A stretch of DNA of 64,000 bases from Hyperoodon ampullatus (GCA_949752795.1 CATKHW010000009.1:558001-622000), one strand, 5' to 3'. Shown: positions 47,701-57,357, counted from the first letter of the stretch. Program-made: numbers and translations. Notes: a model not told the origin generated them from the sequence alone.

Positions 47701-50137
47701 TGTGCCTGTCATCACAATGCTCCACATCCTTTGCATCACAATGCTGCTTAAACCTTGTCATTACAGCGCTCCATGCACTTCTCTTCAAAATGCTCTCTCA
47801 CAACTGATATCACAATGTTCCATCACTATTTATTTCAATACTCCATCACCCCTGTCATCACAATGTTCCATGGCCCCTGTCATTAAATTGCTACATGCAC
47901 TTATCATCACAATGTTCGATGACCCCTGACATCACAATATTCCATAACCCCTGTCATCAAAATGCTCCATGACACTTTTCATCACAAAGCTCCATGACCA
48001 CTGATATCACAATATTCCATAACCACTGTAATCTAAATATTCCAGGACACTTTTCAGCAAATTACTCAATAACACTGTCATCACAATGCTCCCTGCCCTT
48101 CTCATCACAATGCACGTCACCCTTGTCATCAGAATGCTCCATAACATTTGTCATCACAAAGCTCCATAACCCTGGGCATCACAATGCTCCATGCCATTGT
48201 CATCACAATTCTCCATGAACCATCTCATCACATTGCTCCATGCCGTTTTCATCACAAAGCTCCATGACGCTTGTCATCACAATGCTCCATGCCCACTCTC
48301 ATCACAATAATCCATGAAACTTTTCAGACCAATGCTCCATGCCCTTGTCATCACAATGCTGCATTCCCCCTGTCATAACAATGATCCATGACACCTGCCG
48401 TCACAAGGATCCACAGACTTGTCATCACAAGACTCCATGACCCTTTTCATCACAATGCTCCAAGACCCTGTAATCACAATGCTCCATGCAATTGTCATCA
48501 GATATCTCCATGACGCATGTCATCGAATGCTCCGTGGACTTCTCATTCACTATGCTCCATGCCCTTTTCATCACAATGCTCCAAGACCCATGTAATCACA
48601 ATGCTCCATGCCCCTTTTAATCTCAATGCTCCAAGAACCCTGTCATCCCATGCACCATGCCCATCATCATAATGATTCATGCTATTGTCATCACAATGAA
48701 ATCAATATGCTCCATGACTTCTGTCATCACAATGCTCCATGCACCTGTCATCACACTGCTCCATTACCTTTGTCATCACAATCCTCCATGACACTTGGCA
48801 TCACAATGCTCCATGCCATTGTCATCTCAATGGACCGTGACATATGTCATCACAACGCTCCCTGTCATCTGTCTTCACAATAATCCATGACCTTGTAATC
48901 ACAATGCTCCAAGCCCTTGTCATCACAATGCGCCATGCCCACTGTCATCACAATAATCCATGAAACTTGTTAGACCAATTTTCCATGCCACTGTCATCAA
49001 AATGCTCCATATCCTTGTCATCACAAAGCTCCATGACGCATGTCATCAGAATGCTCCATTGCCTTCTCATCACAATGCTCCATGCCCATGTCATCACAAT
49101 GCTCCAAGACCACTTTAACACAATGCTCCATGCCCCTTTTCATCTCAATGCTCCATGAACCCTGTCATCACAATGCACCACGCCCATCATCATAATGCTT
49201 CTTGCTATTGTCATCACAATGAAATCAAAATGCTCCATGACCTCTGTCATCACAATGCTCCAAACCCTTGTGATCACAATGTTCCATAACACTTGTCATC
49301 ACAACACCCCATGACGCTCCTCAGCACAATTTTACAGGGGTTTCTCATCACAATGCTCCATGACCTTTGTCATCACAATGCTCAATACACTTGTCATCAC
49401 AATGCTCCCTGACACTTGTTATCAGTATGCTCCTTGAACCCTGTCATGACAAGGCTCCATGCCTTTTCCATCACAATGATTCATGCCCTTTTCATCACAA
49501 TGCTCCAAGACCCCTGTAATCACAATGCTCCATGCCCTTGTCATCACAAAGCTCCATGATGCATGTCATCAGAACGCTCTATGGTCTTCTCATAAAAATG
49601 CTCCATGCCCTTGTCATCCCAATGCTCCAACACCCTTGTAATCACAATGCTCCTTGCCCCTTTTCATCAGAATGCTCCATGAGACTTGTCATCACCAGGC
49701 TCCATGGTCTTCTCATCACAGTGCTCCAGGACCTTGTCATCACAGTGCTCCATGACTCCTGTCTTCACAATACTCCATGAACATTTTCAGCCCAAAGATC
49801 CATGACCTTCTCATCTCACTTCTCCATGACCCTTGTCATCACAATGCTCCATGACATCTGTCATCACAACCCTCCATGACCCCTGACAACACAGTGATAC
49901 GGGACTCTTGTCATCAAAATGCTCCATAACCCTTGTCATCACAATGATACATGCCCTTTTCATCCCAATGCTCCATGATCCATGTAATCACAATGCTCCG
50001 TGAGGATTGTCATCACAGTGCTCCGTGACCCTTGTCATCACAATGCTCCATGCCTTTGTCAGCAAAATGCTACATGGCCTTGTCATCACAATCCTCCATG
50101 ACCCCTGGGATCACATTGCAACATGCTCTTGTCATCT
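41727..50137 (+). repeat. Right array segment up to the satellite boundary
   Basis: The minisatellite continues with diverged unit orders. A block related to 44,110-44,330 (CTTGCCATCAC, CCTGGTCATCAC, GTCCCATGTC) is repeated at 44,520-44,720, about 0.4 kb on. Deviant units become more common toward the end (for example GTGATACGGGACTC near 49,893 and GGGATCACATTGC near 50,107). That pattern is usual for the less homogenised edge of a tandem array. The last recognisable unit ends in CTCTTGTCATC at about 50,136. Confidence 0.85.
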
Positions 50138-51980
50138 CTGTCTTTATTTTCTTGTTTTTACAGATTTTCGGATGTCCCTTTTGACCGGTGGGAAGTGACA
50201 ATTTTTGTAGTGTGGATTTGTATTGCGGGGTTGCTTGATTGGCCAGAAAGGGCGTATGCCTTTTCTCCTGAATATATTCAGCAGAAAATGCATACGCCCT
50301 TTTTGGCCAAGTGCATCATTGTCGAAGTTGTTACGCTTTTCCTGTGCTTTAAAGGCGATTCCAGTTTAACTCTTGAAATATGTTTTCTGCAATTCGGCCT
50401 CATTTTCAAGTCTGCTTCATTGCCTTCCCTCAACAGATTTTTGGAAGAGAGTTGTCCTTTATAACTCTGCAGGTTTGTGAATTGCTGTGCCCCTGAGCTC
50501 CAATTTTCAACTCGTGTTTTTGTGAGCTGACGACAAATCTACAATTTTGCTACAGGACCTATACTGGTTCAGGGGGTGCAAGATGATGCTTTGGTTAATT
50601 CTTCCTTCTGGACGGGAAATTAGAGTGACATGTGTCCGTCCAAATGCCTACAGCTACTCTCTGATTTGTTCTCCCTCTTTCCTTTCATCCACTGCACAAT
50701 TTGCAAACTGTGCGAACCAGTAGCTTATAGGGGCTGACTCTCCAAGTTGGGAGATTGATAGTAAAGCAGTTGGAATACCAAACTGGAGCACAAGGAGAGG
50801 AAAAATTAGGAGCATTTTAGAAATCTTTTGCCATCACAGGGTGTCCATTCTCTAGGTTTCCCATACATGTTATAACTGTATTGATATTCCCTTCTACCTG
50901 GAAAGATGGGACCCATGGAATGGTTGGCATGCATTACTGCTTTAAAGGGTCTGCATTTTCTCACCCAATCTAACAAGTCCTCTCAGCCACAAGTGTCCAG
51001 CCTTATGTCTCATCTAGCTGTCTTTGCAGATAGGGTCGTTCCAGGTTTCATCAGAACCCCTGAAGGAATTGTGTAAGAATTTCGCTGTTTTTATTTGTTT
51101 TGTTTTTGAAATTCATTTTTATAATGGTGTTGAGCTGATTTTCACCGACGTGTTTATGCCTGTCTAGACACACTTGATTCCCTTATGGAGACATATGAAT
51201 ATATAGGTTTTAAGATTCTTACTAGTCAGATATATTCCTCTGTGTGGAATAGGGGTGTTGAGTCCCGTTCACAGAGGAAGGTGTAGGATTTGTCTATTCT
51301 GTATTTGCTTCATGGAATGGTACCAGTGCTAATATCAAAGTCTGGTTTTATGCATCACCCCACCTCTCCTTTCCCCTTAAGCAGACATAAGAGTGTTTTC
51401 TCAATGTGAGACTCTGTTCTCTTTCTTAACTCAGTTCATGTGTAGCCATGTTTACAGGACCTTCATAAGTGATATATTATGATAAGTTTATTTTTCTGTG
51501 TGACTTATTTCACTTAGAATCATCGTACCTAAATCCACTCATTATGGTGTTACTGGCTTTATGACATTGATTTCATGTCTGAGTGATATTCCGTTGTACA
51601 AAATTACCACAAGTTCTGCACACAATTTTCTCTTTCCTGGAATACTTAAGTTGTACTGAAGTTGAGGTTCTTGTATGCAGAGCAGCCTTAAATTTTGGGG
51701 TGCCTGTGTCTTGTTGATATTTAGTCTTCCCAAGTTATATGCCCATGAGTGGAAGTGCCCTATGCTCGGTAGCTTTGTATTTTAGATGTTATAGGAAACC
51801 GCATACACTTCTTCAGAGTGGGTCTTGGATATTTATACCACACCCATCAACGTGACTAGCTCCCTGTTCTCCATTGCCTCTCCTGCATTTCTGGTTTGTA
51901 CACATTTTTTGGATGGCCTTTCTGAGCAGTGGAAATTGAGACTTCTTTGTTGTGCGGATTTGCATTTCCCGCTTGCTTGG
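50138..51980 (+). repeat. 1.75-kb satellite, unit A (with left edge)
   Basis: From about 50,138 the sequence aligns with unit D near 62,490: both have TTTTTACA, then CGGATG, CCCTTTTGACCGG, AAGTGACA and GTGGATTTG. Measured from its palindrome (50,239) to that of unit B (51,981) the period is 1742 bp. Landmarks in order are the palindrome, TTTAACTCTTGAAAT, CCCTGAGCTCC, GGGAAATTAGAGTG, ATTTGCAAACTGTG, CCAAGTTGGGAGATTG, GTCAGATATATTCCTC, TTCATGTGTAGCCATG and ATGCCCATGAGTGGAAGTG. The last quarter resembles decayed antisense LINE-1 ORF2. It codes for nothing intact. Confidence 0.9.
50239..50310. repeat. 72-bp palindrome of satellite unit A
   Basis: The left arm reads TTGGCCAGAAAGGGCGTATG and the right arm CATACGCCCTTTTTGGCCAA. 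The centre CTGAATATATTCAG is itself self-complementary, so the palindrome has almost no loop. Only a few positions are unpaired. It could form a long hairpin or cruciform. Confidence 0.92.
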
Positions 51981-52052
51981 TTGGCCAAAAACTCTGTATG
52001 TGTTTTTTTCCTGAAGATATTCACGAAAAAAACGCATACACCCTTTTGCCCA
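51981..52052. repeat. Degenerate palindrome of satellite unit B
   Basis: Homologous to the palindrome at 50,239: TTGGCCAAAAACTCTGTATG on the left, CGCATACACCCTTTTGCCCAA on the right in broken pairing, and the centre changed to TGAAGATATTCACG. The pairing is weaker than in unit A. Confidence 0.8.
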
Positions 52053-53732
52053 ACTGCATCATTTTAGAAATTCTGCTGCTTTTCATATGCTTTAAATGTG
52101 AGTCCAATCTCCCTTTTGAAATCTGTTTCCTGCAATTCTGCCTCTCATTCAGATCCTCTTCGTTGCCTTACCTGAATATATTTTTGGAGGTTGGTTATTA
52201 TTTTTATCTTTGCAGGTCTTTTAATTGTTTGCTCCTGAGCTCCATTTTGCAACTCGCATTTTTTGTGAGCTGCTCTCCAAACCATTGTATTGCTTCCGGC
52301 CCTATTCTGGTTCTGGGGAGGGAGGCTGAGCCTTTGGTTAATTCTTCTTCCTAATGGGAAATTAGAGTGTTATGTGCCTGTCAAAACTCCTACAGCTAGT
52401 CTCTCATTGGTTCCCCCTCTTCCCGTTTATCCTCTGCACAAATTGCAAACTGTGTGAAACAGGAGGTTAAAGGTGCTGATTCTCCAAGTGGGGAGATTGT
52501 TAGTAATTTGGCTGGAATGGCGAACCCCAGCACCAGGAGATCAAAAATGAGGTGTATTTTAGACACCTTTCCTCGTCACACGGTGTACATTCGTCTCGGT
52601 TTCCCAGGCATGTTTTTGCTGTCAGAAGATTCCCTTGAACCTGCAGATTTGGGACCCATGGAATGGGAATCAGGCAGCATTTCTTTTAAAGGTCTGCATT
52701 TCCTCACCCAGCCTCTCTAACATCTCTTAGCGTGCATAGCTTCCTGCCTTATATATCATCCTGCTGTGGGTCTACATGTGTTCAATCCATGTTACATCGT
52801 AGCCCTTCAACAAAAGTTGTAAGAAGTTTTGTCTGTCTCACTGCTTTTATAAATATTTTTAAATTTATTTTTATATTGGTTACAGCTGATTTTCAAAGCT
52901 CTGTTTTTTCCTGCTGTACATCCACTTGATTCATGTACTGTGAGACAACAATAAATTCTTTTTCAGATGCTTACCAGACATATATATTATTTTCCAGTGA
53001 CTTGAGTGCGCTGAGTGCAGTTCTTCGAGGTACAATGTAGGCCTTGTCAGTTATTCAATTTGGTACTTGGAATGGTGTCTTTGCTAATTTCAACCTCCCC
53101 GATAATACCTCACCCTTCCCCACCTTTTCCATTTAGCAGCCTTATGTCTATTTTCTACATATTTGACTATGTTTCTATTTTGTAATTTATTTCATGTGTA
53201 GCCATTTTTGATTCCACCTTTAAGTGACATCTTATGATATGTGTCTTTTTCTTTCTGTCATATGTCACTTAGAATGATCATATGTAACTCCTGCAGAGTT
53301 GTTACAACTGGCCTTATTTCATTGATTTCTGAATGAGTAATATTCCACTCTACATAAGTACCCCAACTCTTTTATCCATTTTATCCTTCCAGGGACATTT
53401 AGGTTATATCCAAGTTGAGGCCCTTTTTAACAGAGAGGTGGTAAACTTTGGGGTGCCTGTTTTCTGTCGATTTTTGTTTTTCCCAAGGTATATGCCCATG
53501 AGAGCAAGTGCCCTATGCTCTGTAGATCATTTTTTAGATGTTTTAGCAAACACAATCCACTTCTCCAGAGTGGACGTTGGCAAATTACATTTCCACTATC
53601 AGCCTCACAGGGCTCCCTTTTCTCCTCACCATGTCCTACATTTCTGGTGTTTACACTTTATGTGGATGGCACTTCTGACTGATGTGAAGTGATACATTTT
53701 GTAGTATAGATTTCCAGTGCCCACCTGTTTGG
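51981..53732 (+). repeat. 1.75-kb satellite, unit B
   Basis: Directly follows unit A and repeats its landmarks: CCTGAGCTCCATTTTGC near 52,233, GGGAAATTAGAGTG near 52,356, CCAAGTGGGGAGATTG near 52,484, TCATGTGTAGCCAT near 53,192 and ATGCCCATGAGAGC near 53,489. The palindrome-to-palindrome distance to unit C is 1752 bp. Divergence from A is substantial, with substitutions and small indels throughout, so neighbouring units are not recently homogenised. Confidence 0.9.
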
Positions 53733-53803
53733 TTGGAAAAAATGTGTGTATGGCCTTTACTTGAATATATTCAGAAAAAAATGCATACGCCCTTTTTGGC
53801 CAA
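53733..53803. repeat. Palindrome of satellite unit C
   Basis: Third copy of the satellite palindrome. The right arm GCATACGCCCTTTTTGGCCAA is intact, the centre is TTGAATATATTCAG, and the left arm is eroded (TTGGAAAAAATGTGTGTATGG). Confidence 0.82.
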
Positions 53804-54393
53804 CTGCATCATTGGCGATGTTCAGTCCCTTTTCTTGTGCTTTAATTGGGAGTCCTTTCTACCTCCTCAAATCTGTTTCCTGCCACTCTCCCTTGTTTAC
53901 AAGTCCTTTTCTGTGACTTACCTCAAGACATTTTTTGACGATAGTTATTTTCAACTCTGCAGTTTCATGAATTTTAGTGCCCCTGAGTTCCATTTTTCAA
54001 CTTGTGTTTTTGGAAACTGGACACAAAACAGCGGGATTTCCTCTAGCCCTATTCTGTTTCCGTGGACAATTCTAGCCTTTGATGAATTTGTCTTCCGGAT
54101 TGGAAATTAGAGTGGCATGTGCCTGTCTGAACACCTAGGACTTGTCTCTAAATTTTTCTCATCCTTCCGCTTCATCCTCCGGACTAATTCCAAACTGTGT
54201 GCAACAGGATGTTGACGGTGCTAATATCCCCAAGTAGGAGATTGTTAGGAAAGATACTGGAGGGGTGAACCCGAGCACCAGGCGATGAGGAGATGAGGTG
54301 CCTTTTCCAAACTGTTTCCGATCAAACGGTGTACCATGCTCTAGGTGTGACAGGCATGTTTTAGCTGTAGCAATGGTCCCGTGAATGTAAGGA
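53733..54393 (+). repeat. 1.75-kb satellite, unit C, truncated
   Basis: Begins with the palindrome and follows the unit order through GTGCCCCTGAGTTCC, GGAAATTAGAGTGGC, CAAACTGTGTGCAACAGG, AGTAGGAGATTGTTAG and GTGTACCATGCTCTAGG. The match to units A and B stops near 54,393, about 660 bp into the unit, where mobile and unassigned DNA begins. The satellite resumes at about 61,770, at unit position of about 926. Roughly 0.26 kb of the unit is therefore missing at the interruption. Confidence 0.85.
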
Positions 54394-54594
54394 GAACACC
54401 AGGTATTTTTCCAAATCAGTGCCTCCCCGAACCCCAAACTGGGGAATTTTTAAGTTACGGCTACACATATGTCCATTAAGGGCCTTGGGAAATAGGCAGA
54501 GTCCAAACTTTAGATGATTGAAATCTTTGGGATCAGAAGTGCTCACCATCGGCCTTGCTTAGTTTACATTTTATCTGTCATTGATAGATGATGT
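54394..54594. other. Unassigned sequence after satellite breakpoint
   Basis: Single-copy-looking sequence with no match to the satellite units and no frame I would call a gene. It contains CCCCAAACTGGGGAATTTTTAAG, broken here as CCCCAAACTGGGG and AATTTTTAAG, which has some LTR-like flavour. I cannot assign it. Confidence 0.35.
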
Positions 54595-54790
54595 CAATAA
54601 ATATATATATTCTTTTTCAGATTGTTTCCCCTTATAGGTTATTGCAAAATATTCAGTGTAGTTCCCTGTGCTATACAGTAGTTCCGTGTTGATGATCTGT
54701 TTTATACATAGCAGTGTGTATGAGTTAATCCCAAACTGTTAATTTATGCCTTCTCCTACCTTTCCACTTTGGTAATAATAAATTATAAGA
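54595..54790 (-). mobile_element. LINE-1 3' end fragment
   Basis: The + strand reads ATATATATTCTTTTTCAG, TTATAGGTTATTGCAAAATA, TAGTTCCCTGTGCTATACAG and GTTAATCCCAAACTG. This is the order I know from the 3' region of cetartiodactyl LINE-1 elements read in antisense. No coding part is attached. Recognition is from memory of the family, not from an alignment. Confidence 0.6.
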
Positions 54791-55399
54791 TTTTATACTT
54801 CTCAGAAATGGGGAAGATGAAAGAGAAGTATCATTCTCAATGGAAAAGCATTCAAAACAAGATTGAAGCTTCAGCCAAGAGCATTCAATGTACATCCTTG
54901 GGAATAAATCACTTCATTTCTCTAATGTTGACCTGACAAATAAGACAGACGTCTTCACTGAACTTGCTTATAATAAAGTGATGGAAATATCAAATGTAAG
55001 TCTTAGAAACATCTTATTTTACCCGAGCCTTATACACTGCTCTATGTTAACTACAGTTTGGCTCACACATCTGTTCATTGAAGTTACAATGTTCTCAATT
55101 TCTGTTACTGATCCTCCAGAGTGGACCCCAAAAGGAATCCCCGTGCCCAGTGTCAATGGAGCCAACAGATCAAGACTGAGTTTGGTTCAGAAGCAAAGGA
55201 AACTTTATATTTTGAAAACAGAATGGAGATCTGAGAGCGTGCACTCCCTCGCGGGATGTGGGCTGGGCTGCTGTGTAGGGATCCCAGCAGCGTCAGCAGG
55301 AGGGAGGGGATGGAGATCTCGAGGGCTGGGTTGGCTGCAGCTCAGGTTCTATGTCGTGGAGTCTGCATGGGACCCCGCTAGCTGAGGTGTCGACCCAGC
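54791..55399. other. Unassigned sequence between LINE-1 fragment and LTR
   Basis: An open frame of 165 codons (54,888-55,385, + strand) crosses this stretch. It has no recognisable domain and its base composition changes sharply near 55,230, from AT-rich to GC-rich. I do not call it a gene. The GC-rich part (55,230-55,400) may belong to the retroviral element or its flank. Confidence 0.35.
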
Positions 55400-55847
55400 C
55401 ATTCTGCACTAGGGAATCGGGTCTGAAGTGCCGGGTGTGGAACCTCTGCATGTGGAACCCTAGGAGCACGTGAAATTAGACAAAGCACAAAGGAAAAACA
55501 GGTTAGACTTTATTTTATAGCCCAGATTCTCTTTTTATCTCCCAGGAATTTTTAATGAACGTTGCTGGTGATGAACACCTCCTCTGCTTTTTGTCCCGTT
55601 CCTCATTCTTGGGGTGCTGAGGGTGCAGACCCCTCTTTTGTAACTGTTTCATGCTGAGGTGGGAGGCCTCATACACGGGGGGAGGGGCAAAACTTCTCCC
55701 CAGCAGCCTCCAGGTGAGGTTGATTGTCCCAAGGCTTCCTGCCTCACTGCTCGTCCACCTGAGCACCAGCATTGGAAGTGTTATAGATTCTAATGACCTT
55801 TACGGGTCCAGGAAAGAGACGCACAGAGATGCTGCGGTGGCAGGTTT
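55400..55847 (-). mobile_element. Probable 3' LTR of class I endogenous retrovirus
   Basis: Read on the minus strand, a purine-rich run (TGGGGTGGGG, near 55,850) is followed by TGAAACCTGCC. This looks like a polypurine tract followed by the TG start of an LTR. About 340 bp on lies ATAAAATAAAG, a polyadenylation signal, followed by a T-rich stretch as in an R-U5 region. The LTR lies on the expected downstream side of the env and pol relics. The end near 55,400 is an estimate because I could not define the terminal CA. No second LTR was recognised. Confidence 0.45.
55509..55514 (-). promoter_or_regulatory. AATAAA polyadenylation signal in LTR
   Basis: TTTATT on the + strand is AATAAA on the minus strand, inside ATAAAATAAAG. 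Position and orientation fit the R region of the presumed LTR. Confidence 0.5.
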
Positions 55848-55879
55848 CACCCCACCCCACATTTGTTCAGCGACCTTAG

Positions 55880-56325
55880 GCTGACGGTTTTTGCCAGCCT
55901 AGATGCTCTGACCAATAGTCTGTGCTTTCTTTAATTAGGTCCCTGAATTAATGTATAAACAGCACCATGTGTCAGAGCCCGGCCCGCTCAACTCCCAGAG
56001 AGTCCAGGGTCAGTGTTGATCCAGGACCATGACGTCCACTGAGTCAACGGCCTTTTGAAGTAGCCAGCAGTCCAGCCGGTCATATTGGCCACCATCACTG
56101 TGGTTTCTGTAGTGCTTTCTATGGTGAAAGCGTGATATACGTTTCCCCCGCCAAGCTTATTAGCTCCCGTCTGGGTGCAGTAAGTCCTGAAAGCATTAGT
56201 CTGCTCTTTTGGGGCACAGACTTGTGTTCTGAGAGAAACTCCAGGTCAAGTGATGGTCACACGAGTCATCTTGGAGGCCCATTGCCCCCGTTTGTCTCTC
56301 TGGAGGTTGGAGTTGGAGGGCCTCC
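55880..56325 (-). pseudogene. Endogenous retrovirus env relic (fragmentary)
   Basis: On the minus strand, downstream of the integrase end, the frame-broken sequence contains DTWCCLYIN near 55,955-55,980. The CC-x-YIN part resembles the cysteine motif of the transmembrane envelope subunit in class I retroviruses. The sequence before it (near 56,030) ends a helical-looking stretch, as expected there. Several stops and frame changes break the region and most of the surface subunit is not recognisable. The call rests on this motif and on the pol-env-LTR order. Confidence 0.4.
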
Positions 56326-56560
56326 TCACTCGAGTTCAGTGTGTCCACAGAGCGACCCCTGCAACTTCATGGCATGATGGGTGGTTAGGATCACCACGTG
56401 GGGTCCTTTTCCCTTAGGAGGGAGCTGGCCTTGCGGGCTGCTGATTTCAACCTTTTTAGATACCCCAGTATCCTGGCCTGATGGGGCGTTGGGCAAAGCC
56501 CTTGGTGACCATAGTTTATCATACCTGAAGGGCATTCTTGTTTTGCTCCATTTCAAGTGG
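56326..56560 (-). pseudogene. Retroviral integrase C-terminal fragment
   Basis: A minus-strand frame ends with KGKGPHVVILTTHHAMKLQG. This resembles the end of gammaretroviral integrase, where a G-P-H/x-V-x-L-T-T stretch is followed by a short beta-rich tail. The catalytic core of integrase and most of RNase H are not recognised between this and the reverse transcriptase relic, so an internal deletion is likely. It is not functional. Confidence 0.55.
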
Positions 56561-56689
56561 TACCAGTTTTTGCACTAAGGCTCCAAGGGCGATTAACCTT
56601 TGACCGGGTATGTAAAGGTCAAAGGGTTTAGCTAAATTAGGGAGTTCCTGGGCAAGGGCCTGAATTGACTGCTCTTTCCAATCTTGAAA

Positions 56690-57260
56690 GGCTGCTTCTG
56701 GATTCTATTCAAAAGGATCATTATCTTTTCGTGTCAGTGTTTCATGTAGAGGCCCAGCTATTAGACTGTAGTTAGGGATCCAGATGCATAAAACCTTGGC
56801 CTCCCAAGGAACCCCTAAGCTGTCTTCTAGTTTTAGAAGAGGTAAGGCTGCAAATGGCTTCTTCCCTATCCTGGGATGCGTTTCTCCGACTATCTGTGAG
56901 AATGAAGCCCAGTCATGTCACCTTAGCCTGGGATATTTGAGCCTTTTCCTTGGACACCTTCTATCCTTTCTTGGCTAGGTATTTCAGAGGCGTCTTTAGT
57001 AGGCCTGGCGATCAGAATGTCATCTGCATATTGAAGGAGGGTTCCCTTTTACAGAGGTAGAACTTTTAGGTGTTTAGAGGACATTTCCCCAATGATGGTG
57101 TGGGGATTTTTGAAACATTGGGGCAGGACGGCCCAGCATTATTGCTTTTGTTGCATGTTGTGTCCTGCCACTCACAAGCCAAAAATTCTTGTGACTCTGA
57201 GATGAGTGGAATACAGAAGAAGGCATCATTGAAGTCTAATACAGAATGTCATGGCCTGGT
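56690..57260 (-). pseudogene. Endogenous retrovirus reverse transcriptase relic (class I)
   Basis: Two polymerase blocks are readable on the minus strand, in different frames. VLDFNDAFFCIPL lies near 57,200-57,250 and contains the first catalytic aspartate. QYADDILI lies at 57,010-57,033 and contains the YxDD box. Farther on, KAQISQAKVT, a stop codon and LGFILT correspond to the connection region of gammaretrovirus-like enzymes. The stops and frame changes show it is dead. The copy sits upstream of the integrase, env and LTR relics in the right order for a minus-strand provirus. The fingers upstream of 57,260 merge into repeated sequence, so the N-terminal part appears lost. Confidence 0.8.
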
Positions 57261-57357
57261 GGATGGTACACTGACAAGCAGGGTGTAGGAAATAGGAGCT
57301 ACTTGATGTATATCCTCGGTGGCTTCACTGACTGTCCTGATATACTTTACCAGGTCT

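Larger units (their letters stand above)
2150..49260 (+). repeat. Recurring marker module AATGAAATCAAAATGCTC
   Basis: A rare, strongly deviant run of units recurs through the array: CATCACCATAATATTTC or CATCATCATAATG, then GCTATTGTCATCACAATG, then AAATCAAAATGCTC. Copies of AATGAAAT(C) lie near 2212, 6357, 8400, 10615, 11091, 13770, 16035, 18300, 20541, 22734, 24092, 25057, 26877, 29628, 31913, 34861, 37637, 39921, 42945, 45421, 48696 and 49219. The usual spacing is about 2.0-2.3 kb or 2.7-3.0 kb. The module tags an ancestral higher-order repeat of roughly that size; irregular spacings mark later gains and losses. The entry spans the range of occurrences, not a continuous element. Confidence 0.75.
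1..50137 (+). repeat. 50-kb minisatellite array, 24/25-bp unit
   Basis: The whole stretch is head-to-tail copies of a short unit in one orientation. The unit reads CCATG, an optional A, CCCTTG or CCCCTG, then TCATCACAATGCT. With the A it is 25 bp, without it 24 bp. Common variants are CCATTAC, CCGTGACTC, CATCAAAATG, TAATCACAATG and TGCACC. Base use is strongly asymmetric: the 25-bp form has 9 C, 7 T, 6 A and 3 G on the + strand, and the consensus has no CpG. I see no mobile element, inversion or unique spacer inside it. The left edge lies outside the window and the right edge is at about 50,137. Long open frames occur throughout but are by-products of the repeat. I do not recognise the unit as a named satellite, so the family is unassigned. 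Confidence 0.97.

Noticed and set aside
1..50137. Dozens of + strand open frames of 60-156 codons with peptides such as MLHALVITMLHDP and CHHNAPCPLSSQCSM
   Set aside because: They are translations of the minisatellite in its three frames, start and stop with the A/no-A unit classes, and recur wherever the unit order recurs. There is no sign of coding selection, splice structure or a promoter.
1..50137. CRISPR-like array
   Set aside because: The repeated units directly abut one another with no unique spacers, and the surrounding LINE-1 and retroviral DNA is mammalian.
50123..50464. 113-codon frame across the satellite boundary
   Set aside because: It starts in the last minisatellite units and runs through the palindrome of satellite unit A. 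Similar frames in units B, C and D are broken differently.
51929..52354. 141-codon frame in satellite unit B, and 119-, 125- and 144-codon frames at 53,333, 53,733 and 62,114
   Set aside because: Related frames of tandem satellite units with inconsistent starts and stops and no domain. They are better explained as chance openings in AT-rich satellite.
54888..55385. 165-codon frame as a possible host gene
   Set aside because: No recognisable domain, no clear splice or promoter context, and a sharp change in composition in the middle. It lies between mobile-element remnants.
55515..55772. 85-codon minus-strand frame in the LTR region
   Set aside because: It lies inside the presumed LTR, between its start and the polyadenylation signal, where coding sequence is not expected in this retroviral class.
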